64,000 nt of DNA from Micromonospora coxensis (GTDB lineage Bacteria; Actinomycetota; Actinomycetes; Mycobacteriales; Micromonosporaceae). The stretch spans positions 3,844,001 through 3,908,000 of the forward strand of contig NZ_LT607753.1 in assembly GCF_900090295.1 (NCBI RefSeq), written 5' to 3'. The notes below the pieces were generated by a model. The model saw nothing but the letters and a program-made list of their open reading frames with translations, did no database searches and was not told the DNA's origin. Shown here piece after piece: positions 56,084 through 64,000 of the stretch. How positions within the stretch are numbered: position 1 is the first letter of the stretch; each line of letters starts with the position of its first letter. The position numbers and the translations under genes are program-made.

Positions 56084-58213
56084 TCAGCTGCCGATCGGGC
56101 CGCCGTCCAGGCGCCAGGTGACCACCACGCCCGGCTTGGCGTAGTCGCCGTCCGGCCAGGTCGACACCGGGTTGTCCACCGTCGCCCCGGTGACCTCGCC
56201 GGGGTGCTGCACCGCCACGAAGACCGAGCGGCTGTCGCCGGTGATGAACGGACCGCAGGCCTCCGCGCCGAGCGGCACGGTGAGGAACTGCTTGAGGTGG
56301 CCGCGCTCCGGCCCTTCGACGGCGGTGGCGAAGAGGCCGTCGTTGCTGCCCAGCGCGTTGCCGTCGGTGGAGATCCAGAGGTTGCCGGTGGCGTCGAAGG
56401 CGACGTTGTCCGGGCAGGAGATCGGCGAGACCTTGGTCTTGTCGTACCCGGCGAAGTAGGTCGACGGGTCGGTGGGGTCGCCGGCGACGATCGGCAACGA
56501 CCAGGCGAAGGTCTCCGCCGTGTTGTCGCCCCGGTCCTCCACCAGTTCCAGGACCTGCCCGTGCTTGTTGAGGTTGCGCGGGTTGGCCTCGTCCGCCGGG
56601 GCCTTCCCGGGCTTGCCGCGGTCGGTGTTGTTGGTCAGCGCCACGTACACCTTGCCGGTGAGCAGGCTCGGCTCGACGTCCTCCGGCCGGTCCATCTTGG
56701 TCGCGCCGACCTTGTCGCCGGCGAGCCGGGTGAAGGTCAGCACGTCGGCGGCGGTCATTCCGTCGACGTACGAGCGGTTGCCGCTGACCAGCTTGATCCA
56801 GCGGCCCCGGCCGTCGAACGCCCCGTCGGCCGGGAGCTTGCCGGAGCCGTCGATCTCGGCGGCGCTGGTCTGCTCGATCTTCGCCACGTAGAGGGTGCCC
56901 GACTCCAGCAGGGTCAGGTTGTGCCTGCGCGCCACCCACGAGTCGCCCGGCAGGAACTTCTTGTCGGAGACGAACTTGTACAGGTAGTCGAAGCGCTCGT
57001 CGTCGCCCATGTACGCGACCACGTGCCCGTTGCGCGCCACGATGACGTTGGCGCCCTCGTGCTTGAACCGGCCCAGCGCGGTGTGCTTGCGCGGCCGGCT
57101 CTCCGGGTCGTACGGGTCGATCTCCACGATCCAGCCGAACCGGTGCGCCTCGTTGGGGTGCTTCGCCAGGTCGAAGCGCTCGTCGGCCCGCTCCCACTTC
57201 CGGCTGCCGCCCGGGTACCGCGCGGTGGTGGTGATGCCGTACCGGGCCAGCTTCGGCTTCAGCTCCTCCGGCGCGGCGTCGCCGCCGACGAAGTACTGGT
57301 TGAAGTTCTCCTCACCGGAGAGCACGGTGCCCCACGGGGTGACCCCGCCGGCGCAGTTGTTCAGCGTGCCGACGACGGTACGGCCCTTCGGGTCGGCGGC
57401 CGTACGCAGCCAGGCCGAGCCGGCGGCCGGGCCGGTCAGCTCGAACTTCGTGGCCAGCGCGGTCACCCGCCGGTTGTACGGCCGTCGGCCGTTGGCTACC
57501 GGACGCCACTGCCCGGTGCCGTCGACCCGCTCCAGCTCCACCACGGACATGCCGTGCGCGGCCATGGCCACCCGCAGCTGCTCCACGGTGAGCGCGTCCA
57601 TCGTGGTGAAGCCGGGGAACATCAGGTCCTCGTTGGTGTACTCGTGGTTGACCACGAGCAGCGCCCGCCGGCCGCCCCGGTCCAGCGGCAGCACCCCGAC
57701 GAAGTCGTTGTTGTAGCCGAACTGCTTCGACTGCGCGGCGGCGGTCTGCCCGCGCAGGTCGAACGCCGGCGCGCCGGGGACGACCGGGTCGCCCCAGCGG
57801 ATGACCACCGCGTGGTCGTACCCGTTGGGGACGACCAGGGTGTCGAGCTGGTTCGGCGGGATCGGCCTGAAGGTCAGCGCGCCGCTGCCGGCGCCCGGCC
57901 GTGGCCGGCCGAAGCCGGCCGCCTCCGGCGGCACCGGGGCGGCGGGCGCGGCGGCGGCCGGGGCCGCGCCGGCCAGCGCGCCGGCCGCCGCGCCGCCGAA
58001 GCCGAGCACCAGCGCGCCGACCGCGCCGGCCCGGACCACACCGCGCCGGCTGACCTCGGCGGAGACCACGTCGCCGAAGTACGCGTTGTCGGAGGTGTTG
58101 GGGACCGGGTGGTCGCAGGCGTTGCCGCACCGGTACAGACAGGTCATCGCATCACGGCTGCCGTGGCGGGTGGTGGTGCCCAGCAACGGGAGCAGCCGGG
58201 GTCGGTCGCTCAT
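56084..58213 (-). CDS. phoX: PhoX-family alkaline phosphatase (DUF839), Tat-type
   Basis: A 709-aa exported phosphatase that frees phosphate from organic phosphoesters; PhoX enzymes use Ca and Fe. An SRRGVVRAGAVGALVLGFGGAAAG stretch (about 54-77) acts as the twin-arginine signal, unusually far from the N-terminus, after a conserved GNACDHPVPNTSDNAYF segment. The beta-propeller follows: LLVVNHEYTNEDLMFPG, TPWGTVLSGEENFNQYF, HRFGWIVEIDPYDPESRPRKHTALGRFKHEGANV, CPDNVAFDATGNLWISTDG and FVAVQHPGE. ATG 58213. PHO-box units lie about 100 bp upstream. Confidence 0.93.
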   Translation of the reverse strand: MSDRPRLLPLLGTTTRHGSRDAMTCLYRCGNACDHPVPNTSDNAYFGDVVSAEVSRRGVVRAGAVGALVLGFGGAAAGALAGAAPAAAAPAAPVPPEAAGFGRPRPGAGSGALTFRPIPPNQLDTLVVPNGYDHAVVIRWGDPVVPGAPAFDLRGQTAAAQSKQFGYNNDFVGVLPLDRGGRRALLVVNHEYTNEDLMFPGFTTMDALTVEQLRVAMAAHGMSVVELERVDGTGQWRPVANGRRPYNRRVTALATKFELTGPAAGSAWLRTAADPKGRTVVGTLNNCAGGVTPWGTVLSGEENFNQYFVGGDAAPEELKPKLARYGITTTARYPGGSRKWERADERFDLAKHPNEAHRFGWIVEIDPYDPESRPRKHTALGRFKHEGANVIVARNGHVVAYMGDDERFDYLYKFVSDKKFLPGDSWVARRHNLTLLESGTLYVAKIEQTSAAEIDGSGKLPADGAFDGRGRWIKLVSGNRSYVDGMTAADVLTFTRLAGDKVGATKMDRPEDVEPSLLTGKVYVALTNNTDRGKPGKAPADEANPRNLNKHGQVLELVEDRGDNTAETFAWSLPIVAGDPTDPSTYFAGYDKTKVSPISCPDNVAFDATGNLWISTDGNALGSNDGLFATAVEGPERGHLKQFLTVPLGAEACGPFITGDSRSVFVAVQHPGEVTGATVDNPVSTWPDGDYAKPGVVVTWRLDGGPIGS

Positions 58214-58309
58214 GGGGTGCCTCCTGGAAGCGGTTCGGTGGCACGCGGATCGCTGATCGACGTGCGTACCGGCCGGACGCTGCCAGGACGCGGTGAGCGG
58301 CCCTCGGAT

Positions 58310-58348
58310 TGAGGATGAACGAGGTGTGAACAGCTGACACGGTGAACC
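58310..58348 (-). promoter_or_regulatory. PHO box (PhoP binding site) of phoX
   Basis: On the minus strand two abutting 11-bp direct units, GTTCACACCTC (58331-58321) and GTTCATCCTCA (58320-58310), match the GTTCA-type PhoP repeat of actinomycetes. A third GGTTCACC lies at 58348-58341, offset by 5 bp. Direction and distance fit activation of phoX under phosphate starvation. Confidence 0.8.
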
Positions 58349-58417
58349 GATCCGGGTCACCGCGCGTATCCACGGGCGAACACCCATCCGGCCCGACTCG
58401 CCGCGGAGAGCGAGGGG

Positions 58418-58939
58418 ATCACCATCAGCGACCACGACGCCCAACTGCTGCGCGCCCTGCACGACGAGCACGCGGAGGCGCTGTACGCGCACGCGCTCCG
58501 GCTGGTCAACGGCGATCGGACGCGGGCGGAGGACCTGGTGCAGGAGACCCTGCTGCGGGCCTGGCGCCATCCCGAGTCGCTCGACCCGCGACGCGGATCG
58601 GTGCGCGCCTGGCTGTTCACCACCGCCCGGAACCTGGCGATCGACGCCTGGCGGCGCCGGTCCACCCGGGTCGGCGAGGTGTTCACCGATGACCTGCCCG
58701 AGCCGCCGGAGGCGGTCGACGAAGCGGAGCGCGCGGTGGAGGCGTGGACCGTGGCCGAGGCGCTGAACCGGCTCAGCCCGACCCATCGGGAGGTGCTGGT
58801 CGAGTGCTTCTACCAGGGCCGATCGGTGGCCGAGGCGGCTGCCCGGCTGGGCGTGCCGCCGGGGACGGTCAAGTCGCGCACCCACTACGCGCTGCGCTCA
58901 CTACGGTTGGTCCTGGCCGAGATGGGGGTGACCGGATGA
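58418..58939 (+). CDS. ECF-type RNA polymerase sigma factor with no canonical start codon
   Basis: A 173-residue sigma-70 family ECF factor. Region 2: LLRALHDEHAEALYAHALRLVNGDRTRAEDLVQETLLRAWRHPE and VRAWLFTTARNLAIDAWRRR. Region 4: LNRLSPTHREVLVECFYQGRSVAEAAARLGVPPGTVKSRTHYALRSLR. The frame has no ATG, GTG or TTG between the stop at 58343 and GTG 58538, which is inside region 2. ATC 58418, in an ITISDHDAQ context, has GGAGAG and GAGGGG upstream and sits where a start is expected. ATC initiation, a start mutation or a sequence error are all possible. Its stop overlaps the anti-sigma ATG. Confidence 0.85.
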   Translation: MTISDHDAQLLRALHDEHAEALYAHALRLVNGDRTRAEDLVQETLLRAWRHPESLDPRRGSVRAWLFTTARNLAIDAWRRRSTRVGEVFTDDLPEPPEAVDEAERAVEAWTVAEALNRLSPTHREVLVECFYQGRSVAEAAARLGVPPGTVKSRTHYALRSLRLVLAEMGVTG

Positions 58940-59640
58940 CCCGCTGCGAGTTCGCGCACGACGACGGCGCGTACGTGCTGGGCGCCCTCGCCCCGGCCGA
59001 CCGGGCCGCGTACGAGCGCCACCTCGGCGGCTGCGCGGCCTGCCGGGAGGCGGTCGCCGAGATCGCCGTGCTCCCCGGGTTGCTGGGCCGGCTCGACCCG
59101 GCCGCGCTGGACGAGTTCCTGCCCGCGCCGCCGGAGGCCACCCGGGTGCCCGACCTGCTCGCCGCCGCCCGGGACCGCCGTCGCCGCGACCGGTCGCGCA
59201 CCCGCCGACGGTACGCCCTGACCGCCCTGGTCGCCGCCGCGTTCGCCCTGGTGGTGGGCTTCGGCGGGGCGACCGCACTGCGCCCGGCCGACCCCGCGCC
59301 CGCGCCGACCGTGCAGGCGGTCCGGATGGTCGCCATGCAGCCGGTGTCGGCGAAGACGCCCGCGGTGCACGCCGAGATCGGGCTGACCGGGACCGAGTGG
59401 GGCACCGAGGTCACCATGCGGTGCGGGTACGACGCGACCGCCGGCTACGGCAAGGCGTACACCTTCCGGCTGGTGGCGTACGGGCCGGACGACGCGACGG
59501 AGCAGATCGCCTCGTGGCTGGCCGGCCCCGGGGACGACGTACGCCTCACCGGCGCGACCCGGTTCACCGACGCGGAGCTGGTCCGGCTGGAGCTGATCCG
59601 CGCCGACGGCACCCCGGTCCTCGGCTACGACGTGCGCTGA
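58936..59640 (+). CDS. Membrane-anchored zinc-finger anti-sigma factor
   Basis: A 234-aa partner that should hold the upstream sigma factor inactive. The N-terminal zinc anti-sigma domain has H-x3-C-x2-C in HLGGCAACREA (about 30-40), and MTRCEFAHDDGAYVLGALAPADR precedes it. A basic stretch leads to one membrane helix (about 93-115), then an extracytoplasmic domain of about 120 residues (AVHAEIGLTGTEWGTEVTMRCGY) resembling the sensor part of similar factors. ATGA overlap with the sigma gene. Confidence 0.92.
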   Translation: MTRCEFAHDDGAYVLGALAPADRAAYERHLGGCAACREAVAEIAVLPGLLGRLDPAALDEFLPAPPEATRVPDLLAAARDRRRRDRSRTRRRYALTALVAAAFALVVGFGGATALRPADPAPAPTVQAVRMVAMQPVSAKTPAVHAEIGLTGTEWGTEVTMRCGYDATAGYGKAYTFRLVAYGPDDATEQIASWLAGPGDDVRLTGATRFTDAELVRLELIRADGTPVLGYDVR

Positions 59641-59674
59641 CCGGTGTCCCGGCCCCGGCCGGTCCGGTCGGCGC

Positions 59675-60595
59675 TCACCGGGTGGCGGCGACCGGCGCGA
59701 GGGCGCGGGCGGCGGCCCGGGTGCGCCGACCCCGGTGCAGCGCGTCCACCGTGAAGATCACCAACGCCACCCAGACCAGGGTGAAGCCGGCCAGCCGGGC
59801 CGGCGGCATCGGCTCGTCGAAGATCAGCACTCCACAGCCGAGCTGGAGGATCGGGGCGAGGTACTGCAACATGCCGAGCCCGGACAGGGGCAGCCGGTTG
59901 GCCGCGCCGGCGAAGAGCATCAGCGGGACGGCGGTGGCCGCCCCGGCCAGCACCAGCAGCGCGGTGTGCCCGGCCGACACCTGCCCGAAGGTGGCCGCGC
60001 CCCGGGACGCGAGCCACCCCAGGTACGCCAGGGCGGGCAGCGCCAGCACCGCCGACTCGACGAAGAGTCCCTCCGCGGCGGGCAGCCCGAGCCGCTTCTT
60101 GACCAACCCGTAGCCGGCGAAGCTGAAGGCCAGGGTGAGCGCCAGGTACGGCAGCCGGCCGTAGTCGACGGTGAGCACGGCGACGGCCAGCGCGCCGACG
60201 CCGAGCGCCGCCCACTGCGCCGGGCGCAGCCGCTCGCGGAGCACGAAGACGCCGAGCAGCACCACGACCAGCGGGTTGATGAAGTAGCCGAGGGCGGTCT
60301 CCACCACCCGGTCGGAGTTCACCCCGTAGATGTAGGTGCCCCAGTTGAGCCCGATCAGCACCGCCGCCGCGCCGATCCCGGCGAGGGTACGGGGGCGGCG
60401 GGCCAGCGCGCGCAGGAAGCCGATGTTGCGCATCGCGGCCAGCACCAGCGCGACGAAGACCACCGACCAGACGATCCGGTGCGCCAGGATCTCCAGCGCG
60501 CCGGCCGGGCGCAGCAGCTTGAGGTAGACCGGGAAGAAACCCCAGATCAGGTAGGCGCCGAAGCCGTAGAGGTAGCCGAGGCGGGTCGGGTTCAC
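59675..60595 (-). CDS. rarD: EamA-family transporter RarD
   Basis: A 306-aa drug/metabolite-superfamily protein with ten helices in two EamA halves. GFGAYLIWGFFPVYLKLL, LIGLNWGTYIYGVNSDRVVETALGYFINPLVVVLLGVFVLRERL and LPLSGLGMLQYLAPILQL match RarD. GTG 60595 overlaps the GNAT stop (GTGA). Substrate not established. Confidence 0.92.
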   Translation of the reverse strand: MNPTRLGYLYGFGAYLIWGFFPVYLKLLRPAGALEILAHRIVWSVVFVALVLAAMRNIGFLRALARRPRTLAGIGAAAVLIGLNWGTYIYGVNSDRVVETALGYFINPLVVVLLGVFVLRERLRPAQWAALGVGALAVAVLTVDYGRLPYLALTLAFSFAGYGLVKKRLGLPAAEGLFVESAVLALPALAYLGWLASRGAATFGQVSAGHTALLVLAGAATAVPLMLFAGAANRLPLSGLGMLQYLAPILQLGCGVLIFDEPMPPARLAGFTLVWVALVIFTVDALHRGRRTRAAARALAPVAATR

Positions 60596-61083
60596 CGCTC
60601 CACCGTAAGGGCCGGTGAGCCGATCGGCTCCTTTCCGGTGAGCGGAGTCACCGGCCGCCGGTCCAGCTCCATCCAGCGCTCCGGCGTGACCGGGGTGAAG
60701 CCCACCCCGGCGTACACCCCGTGCGCGTCGAGGGTCGCCAGCAGGATCCGGTGCACGCCGAGGGAGGCCAGATGGTCCCGGACGGCCGTGGCCAGCCAGG
60801 TGCCCAGCCCGCGCCCCCGCTCCTCCCGGGCGACGTAGACGTCGCAGAGCCAGGCGAAGGTGGCCCCGTCGGTGACCACCCGGGCCACCGCCACCTGCCC
60901 GCCGTCGGGCACCCGGTGCACGGCGTACGGGATCGAGCCGGCGAAGGCGCGGGCGACGGTCTCCCGGCTGCGCCCCAGCGCCCAGTACGCGTCGGTGGAG
61001 AGCCAGTGGTGCACCCGGTCCAGGTCGAGCCGGTCCGGGTCGGTGCTGAGCAGGTAGCCGTCGTCGCGGGTCAGGGTGAACAC
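60592..61083 (-). CDS. GNAT-family N-acetyltransferase
   Basis: A 163-aa acetyl-CoA-dependent acyltransferase. FAWLCDVYVAREERGRGLGTWLATAVRDHLASLG holds the R/QxxGxG/A acetyl-CoA loop (EERGRGLG), and GVYAGVGFTPVTPERWMELDR is the usual C-terminal end. Start is uncertain: GTG 61083 begins at the domain; GTG 61113 adds ten residues. Overlaps rarD by 4 nt. Substrate unknown. Confidence 0.86.
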   Translation of the reverse strand: MFTLTRDDGYLLSTDPDRLDLDRVHHWLSTDAYWALGRSRETVARAFAGSIPYAVHRVPDGGQVAVARVVTDGATFAWLCDVYVAREERGRGLGTWLATAVRDHLASLGVHRILLATLDAHGVYAGVGFTPVTPERWMELDRRPVTPLTGKEPIGSPALTVER

Positions 61084-61218
61084 CCCCGCGACGCTAGCCC
61101 GACCGACTCCCACCCGCGCCGACCAATTCCCGCCATCTGGCCGTCGGTCGTGGCCGATGGCAGGGCGCCCGGATGCGGCCCGCCACCGGTCGCGGCGGGC
61201 CGCAACGCGGCCGGTGGC

Positions 61219-61605
61219 TCAGTCGCGGTCGAGGACCGCCCCGAGGATCCAGGTCACGATGCCGACGAAGAGCGCGCCGAGCACCGCCTCCGGCCAGAAG
61301 CTCTCCACGTGGAAGGGCAACCCGGCCTGGTCGGCGATCCAACTCGTCAGCAGGAACAGCAGTCCGTTGACCACCAGTGCGATCAACCCGAGGGTCAGCA
61401 GGTACAGCCCGCAGCCGACGGTCTTGATGATCGGCTGGAGCACGGCGTTGACCACGCCGAAGATCACGGCGACCAGCAGCAGCGTGGTGACCGTCTCCAC
61501 CGCCGAGTCGGAGTCCAGGGTGATGCCGGGGATGAGCAGCGTCGCCAACCAGAACGCGACGGCCGTGGCACCCAGCCGGATCAGCAGGCCCTTCAGAAAA
61601 CCCAT
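61219..61605 (-). CDS. Mycobacterial-type four-TM phage-holin-family membrane protein
   Basis: A 128-aa protein with four helices: LIRLGATAVAFWLATLLIPGI, VTTLLLVAVIFGVVNAVLQPIIKTV, LGLIALVVNGLLFLLTSWIA and VLGALFVGIVTWILG. This is the family annotated as phage holin superfamily IV, although members are chromosomal and have no proven lytic role. No phage genes are nearby. Confidence 0.85.
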   Translation of the reverse strand: MGFLKGLLIRLGATAVAFWLATLLIPGITLDSDSAVETVTTLLLVAVIFGVVNAVLQPIIKTVGCGLYLLTLGLIALVVNGLLFLLTSWIADQAGLPFHVESFWPEAVLGALFVGIVTWILGAVLDRD

Positions 61606-61660
61606 GGCCGGGATCGTGCCACGGGAGATCCACCCGGGGAACCCTCCGGCGGACCCGGAA

Positions 61661-63484
61661 TCAGCGCCGCGCGGGCCGGCCGATCAGCTGCGACTCGATC
61701 GGGGTGGGGGAGAGCAGCGCCCAGCGCAGCGCCCGCCGGTTCACCACCGCCACCATGTCGTCCCGGATCCGGGTCAGCCACTCCGCCGAGCCGCCCAGCC
61801 CCAGCGCGGTGCCGGCCAGCGCCGCCTCCTGCGCGTCCAACGGTTGCAGCACCGCCAGGTCGGCCCGGCCCAGCACGTCCACGTCGGACGCGGTCAACTC
61901 GTCGCGTACCACCAGGGTGGCCCGCCAGGCCGGGCCCGGCGTCGGCTCGACCGGCGCCGCGCCGGCGTCGACCACCAGCAGCAGCGGGCACAACGGGGAG
62001 CCGGGCGCGCCGCCCACCGGACGGCCCGGTGGCAGCACCGCCACCCCGCCCCCGGTGCTGCCCACACCGCGCACGAACGGCTCCCACACCCGGGGGCGGC
62101 CGGTCTGCACCGCCACCCGCGCGCCCAGCGCCATCGCCCGCAGCACCAGCAGTTGCGCCGCGCGTACCCCGCCGACGAGGACCAACCGGGTGCCCTCGGC
62201 GCGGAACAGCCGCACGGTCACCGCCCCGCCGTGCCGGTTCGCGCCCACCATCAGGCCCCCGCCGCCGATCGACAGCTCCAACGGCTCCGGCTCCGGGCCG
62301 GGCGGGACCGGGCCGCCGGCCACCGCGAGCGGCAGGGTGACGGCCAGCGCGCCGAGCTGCTCGCCGTCGAGCCGGCGCACCTCACCGCCGGCGTCGGAGA
62401 CGAGCCGGTGCAGCGCCTGCGCGGCCAGCGCCAGCTCGTCGGGCGTCCAGGCGGTCAGCCGTACCGTCAGCTCGGCCGGCGCCGGGACCGGATCGGCGCC
62501 GGCACGCGGACCCGCGCAGAGCGCGACGCTGGTCGCGGTCGCCGGCAGCGCCAGCAGCCGGGACACCAGCCGCCGGCCCAGGTCGGTCCGGGGGTCGGGC
62601 CAGCGGGTCAGCCGGAAGCCGGCCTGGAGCAGGTCGCCGGAGCAGACCGCCGGCCAGGTCTCCCGGGTCGCCCGCGCGCCGTCGTGGTGGGCCAGCTCCC
62701 CGAGTACGCGCAGCGCGGCGTGCTCACCGAGCGGACGCCCGCCGGCCGGCCCGAGCCGGCGCAGGATCCGGCGTACGGTGCCGGAGAGGGCGCGGCGCAG
62801 CTCCTCGTCCGACCAGCCGTCCACCCGCAGCACCCGCACCGCCAGCAGGGCCCGCTCCTGGCCCGGCAGCCGTCCCTCGGTCAACTGCCGATACGACGTG
62901 CCGGCCGTGCCGCCCGCCGCGCCGGGCGCGGGCGCCGGGGCGGCGTGCAGGAGGAGCTGGACCCGCACCGGCGGGTGGTCGGGCGCCGCCGGTGGGAGCA
63001 GGGTGGCGGGCGCGGGCAGTGGACGCCGACCGTCGCCGAGCAGGTCGCCCGGGTCGCCCAGTTCGAGCAGGGCGGTCAGCCCGGTCGCGTCGTCGACGAC
63101 GGCGGCCGGTTCGCCGGACAGTTCGGCGGCGCGCACCGCGGCGCCCGGGAGCACCAGGTCCAGCAGGGCGTCCGGGCCGGCGGTCGGGGCGAGCGCGCGC
63201 CGCCGGGTGACGTAGCCCAGGGCGGTGCCCAGCCACTCGAAGAGCCACCGGCCACGCCAGCGCACCCAGGCCGTGGCGAGCAGCGCGCCGGCGGCGAGCA
63301 GGGCGAGCCCGGTCGTCGCGGCGCCCCGGCCGGTGGCCGCGACGACCAGCGCCACCGCGACCTGGGCGGCCACCACCTGGCCGGCGCGGACGGCGGTCGA
63401 CGGGCGGGCGGCCGTCAGCCACTGCGGCGGCAGCGGCTGGCGGTGGACCGCCCCCACCTGCCGTCCGGTCGTGCTCGCCGTCAC
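61661..63484 (-). CDS. eccE: Type VII secretion component EccE
   Basis: A 607-aa membrane component of an ESX secretion core. Two helices near the N-terminus (about 33-72, GQVVAAQVAVALVVAATG and GLALLAAGALLATAW), followed by RWRGRWLFEWLGTALGYVTRRR and a large cytosolic domain with a final DMVAVVNRRALRWALLSPTPIESQLIG. GTG 63484 follows GGAGGA. Divergent from a WXG100 substrate gene 291 bp away. Confidence 0.88.
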   Translation of the reverse strand: MTASTTGRQVGAVHRQPLPPQWLTAARPSTAVRAGQVVAAQVAVALVVAATGRGAATTGLALLAAGALLATAWVRWRGRWLFEWLGTALGYVTRRRALAPTAGPDALLDLVLPGAAVRAAELSGEPAAVVDDATGLTALLELGDPGDLLGDGRRPLPAPATLLPPAAPDHPPVRVQLLLHAAPAPAPGAAGGTAGTSYRQLTEGRLPGQERALLAVRVLRVDGWSDEELRRALSGTVRRILRRLGPAGGRPLGEHAALRVLGELAHHDGARATRETWPAVCSGDLLQAGFRLTRWPDPRTDLGRRLVSRLLALPATATSVALCAGPRAGADPVPAPAELTVRLTAWTPDELALAAQALHRLVSDAGGEVRRLDGEQLGALAVTLPLAVAGGPVPPGPEPEPLELSIGGGGLMVGANRHGGAVTVRLFRAEGTRLVLVGGVRAAQLLVLRAMALGARVAVQTGRPRVWEPFVRGVGSTGGGVAVLPPGRPVGGAPGSPLCPLLLVVDAGAAPVEPTPGPAWRATLVVRDELTASDVDVLGRADLAVLQPLDAQEAALAGTALGLGGSAEWLTRIRDDMVAVVNRRALRWALLSPTPIESQLIGRPARR

Positions 63485-63775
63485 CGCGTCTCCTCCGCTC
63501 GACGTGTGGGGCCGCTCGGCTCCGGTGCGCCGGCCGCGACGGGGTCGCGCCGTTCCCGCGACCGCACCGCGACGGCGGCGTGACCCATGGTAAGGGGCCG
63601 CCGGTCCGCCGGTTGTCCACAGGGGAGGGCGAGGGGGTAGCACGACGGCGATCGGGCCGCTACCGTCAGCGACGAGTTCGGCTGACCGTGCGCGCCGGGG
63701 CCACCCGTCCGGCGCAACGTCCACCCTGGACGTGTCGACGGCCGGCCACGATCGAGGAGACGAGGTGACGTCCGG
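63485..63775. promoter_or_regulatory. Control region between eccE and the WXG100 gene
   Basis: 291 bp with no supported gene. A DnaA-box match TTGTCCACA is at 63613-63621. Promoters for both genes must lie here, but I could not place them. Confidence 0.5.
63613..63621 (+). promoter_or_regulatory. Single DnaA-box match
   Basis: TTGTCCACA equals the DnaA box preferred in high-GC actinomycetes (TTATCCACA in E. coli). A single copy is not an origin; chance occurrence is possible. Confidence 0.4.
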
Positions 63776-64000
63776 GTGTCCCAGACCCAGGCAGAAGCCG
63801 CGGTGATGCAGCAGACCGCCGCGAAGTTCGAGCAGGTGGACCAGTCCCTGCAGAGCATGCTCAGTGGCCTGCTGGCCGAGTTGGAGGTGTTGCAGCAGGC
63901 CTGGCGGGGCGCCGGTGGGCGTTCGTTCGAGCAGGTCAAGCAGCAGTGGTCGCAGGACCAGGCGGCGTTGCAGCGGGCGTTGCGGGAGACCGCGTCGGCG
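63776..64000 (+). CDS. WXG100-family ESX secretion substrate, cut by right edge
   Basis: Seventy-five residues visible, MSQTQAEAAVMQQTAAKFEQVDQ..., predicted as a helix-turn-helix hairpin. WRG in QQAWRGAGGRSFEQVKQQW is the W-x-G turn motif. Such proteins dimerise and leave through the ESX pore. GTG 63776; C-terminus with any YxxxD/E signal is outside the window. Partner of the eccE-containing locus. Confidence 0.9.
   Translation, partial: MSQTQAEAAVMQQTAAKFEQVDQSLQSMLSGLLAELEVLQQAWRGAGGRSFEQVKQQWSQDQAALQRALRETASA

Noticed and set aside
61219..61605. Prophage remnant suggested by the holin-family protein
   Set aside because: The family is chromosomal in actinobacteria and no other phage gene, attachment site or composition change is seen.
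63601..63640. Replication origin
   Set aside because: Only one DnaA-box match, no AT-rich unwinding region, and no dnaA/dnaN nearby.

Overview
The window is very GC-rich, with short GTGA/ATGA-type gene overlaps, many GTG starts, GTAC-rich codon pairs and an actinobacterial gene set: futalosine menaquinone pathway, 14-gene complex I operon, ESX/type VII secretion, LPXTG surface proteins, RskA-like sigma/anti-sigma pair. It reads as chromosome of a filamentous actinomycete, most likely a Micromonospora/Salinispora-type member of the Micromonosporaceae. That placement is inference from gene order and composition; no 16S is present. No tRNA, rRNA, CRISPR array, intact insertion sequence or prophage was seen.

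Layout. 1-5.4 kb: a DEAD-box RNA helicase cut by the left edge, a proline-rich C-tail membrane protein and an NlpC/P60 wall hydrolase. 5.6-7.6 kb: mqnE with two small membrane proteins. 7.7-11.1 kb: divergent secreted peptidases (C39-like and M14). 11.1-14.5 kb: a cobalamin riboswitch and btuF-btuC-btuD. 14.5-19.3 kb (minus strand): a VOC protein, an ABC-2 exporter preceded by an overlapping 52-codon ORF, and a HelR-type RNA polymerase motor. 19.6-22.5 kb: a winged-helix regulator, an MFS exporter whose start lies inside an inverted repeat, and mqnA. 22.6-24.5 kb: two tandem class A beta-lactamase-fold proteins. 24.9-28.6 kb: paaABCDE for phenylacetyl-CoA epoxidation. 28.6-29.1 kb: nested hairpins and a gene remnant. 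29.1-36.1 kb: mqnC, two LPVTG surface proteins, menG, a 74-aa protein and a geranylgeranyl-reductase-type flavoprotein. 36.2-52.6 kb: nuoA-N with a strong terminator. 52.6-55.9 kb: a polyprenyl diphosphate synthase, an MFS transporter and an IclR regulator. 56.1-59.6 kb: phoX with a PHO box, divergent from an ECF sigma/anti-sigma pair. 59.7-64 kb: rarD, a GNAT protein, a holin-like membrane protein, eccE and the start of a WXG100 gene.

How it works together. The backbone is respiratory quinone supply and use. MqnA, MqnE and MqnC make the head group from chorismate, the polyprenyl synthase supplies the side chain, MenG methylates the ring, the flavoprotein probably saturates an isoprene unit, and complex I reduces the finished menaquinone. 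mqnB, mqnD and the prenyltransferase are not in the window. Around this backbone are regulated modules: B12 uptake under a riboswitch with a Shine-Dalgarno-masking helix, PhoX under a PHO box, and an exporter with a probable operator over its start codon.

The window holds mainly conserved actinobacterial systems. I do not see a wholly novel multi-gene system. The less usual items are a sigma-factor gene with no canonical start codon, micro-ORFs that chain neighbouring genes, a short repeat that begins at the stop codons of genes, an 18-bp perfect hairpin at a predicted transcript start, and low-complexity extensions on BtuC and NuoE.
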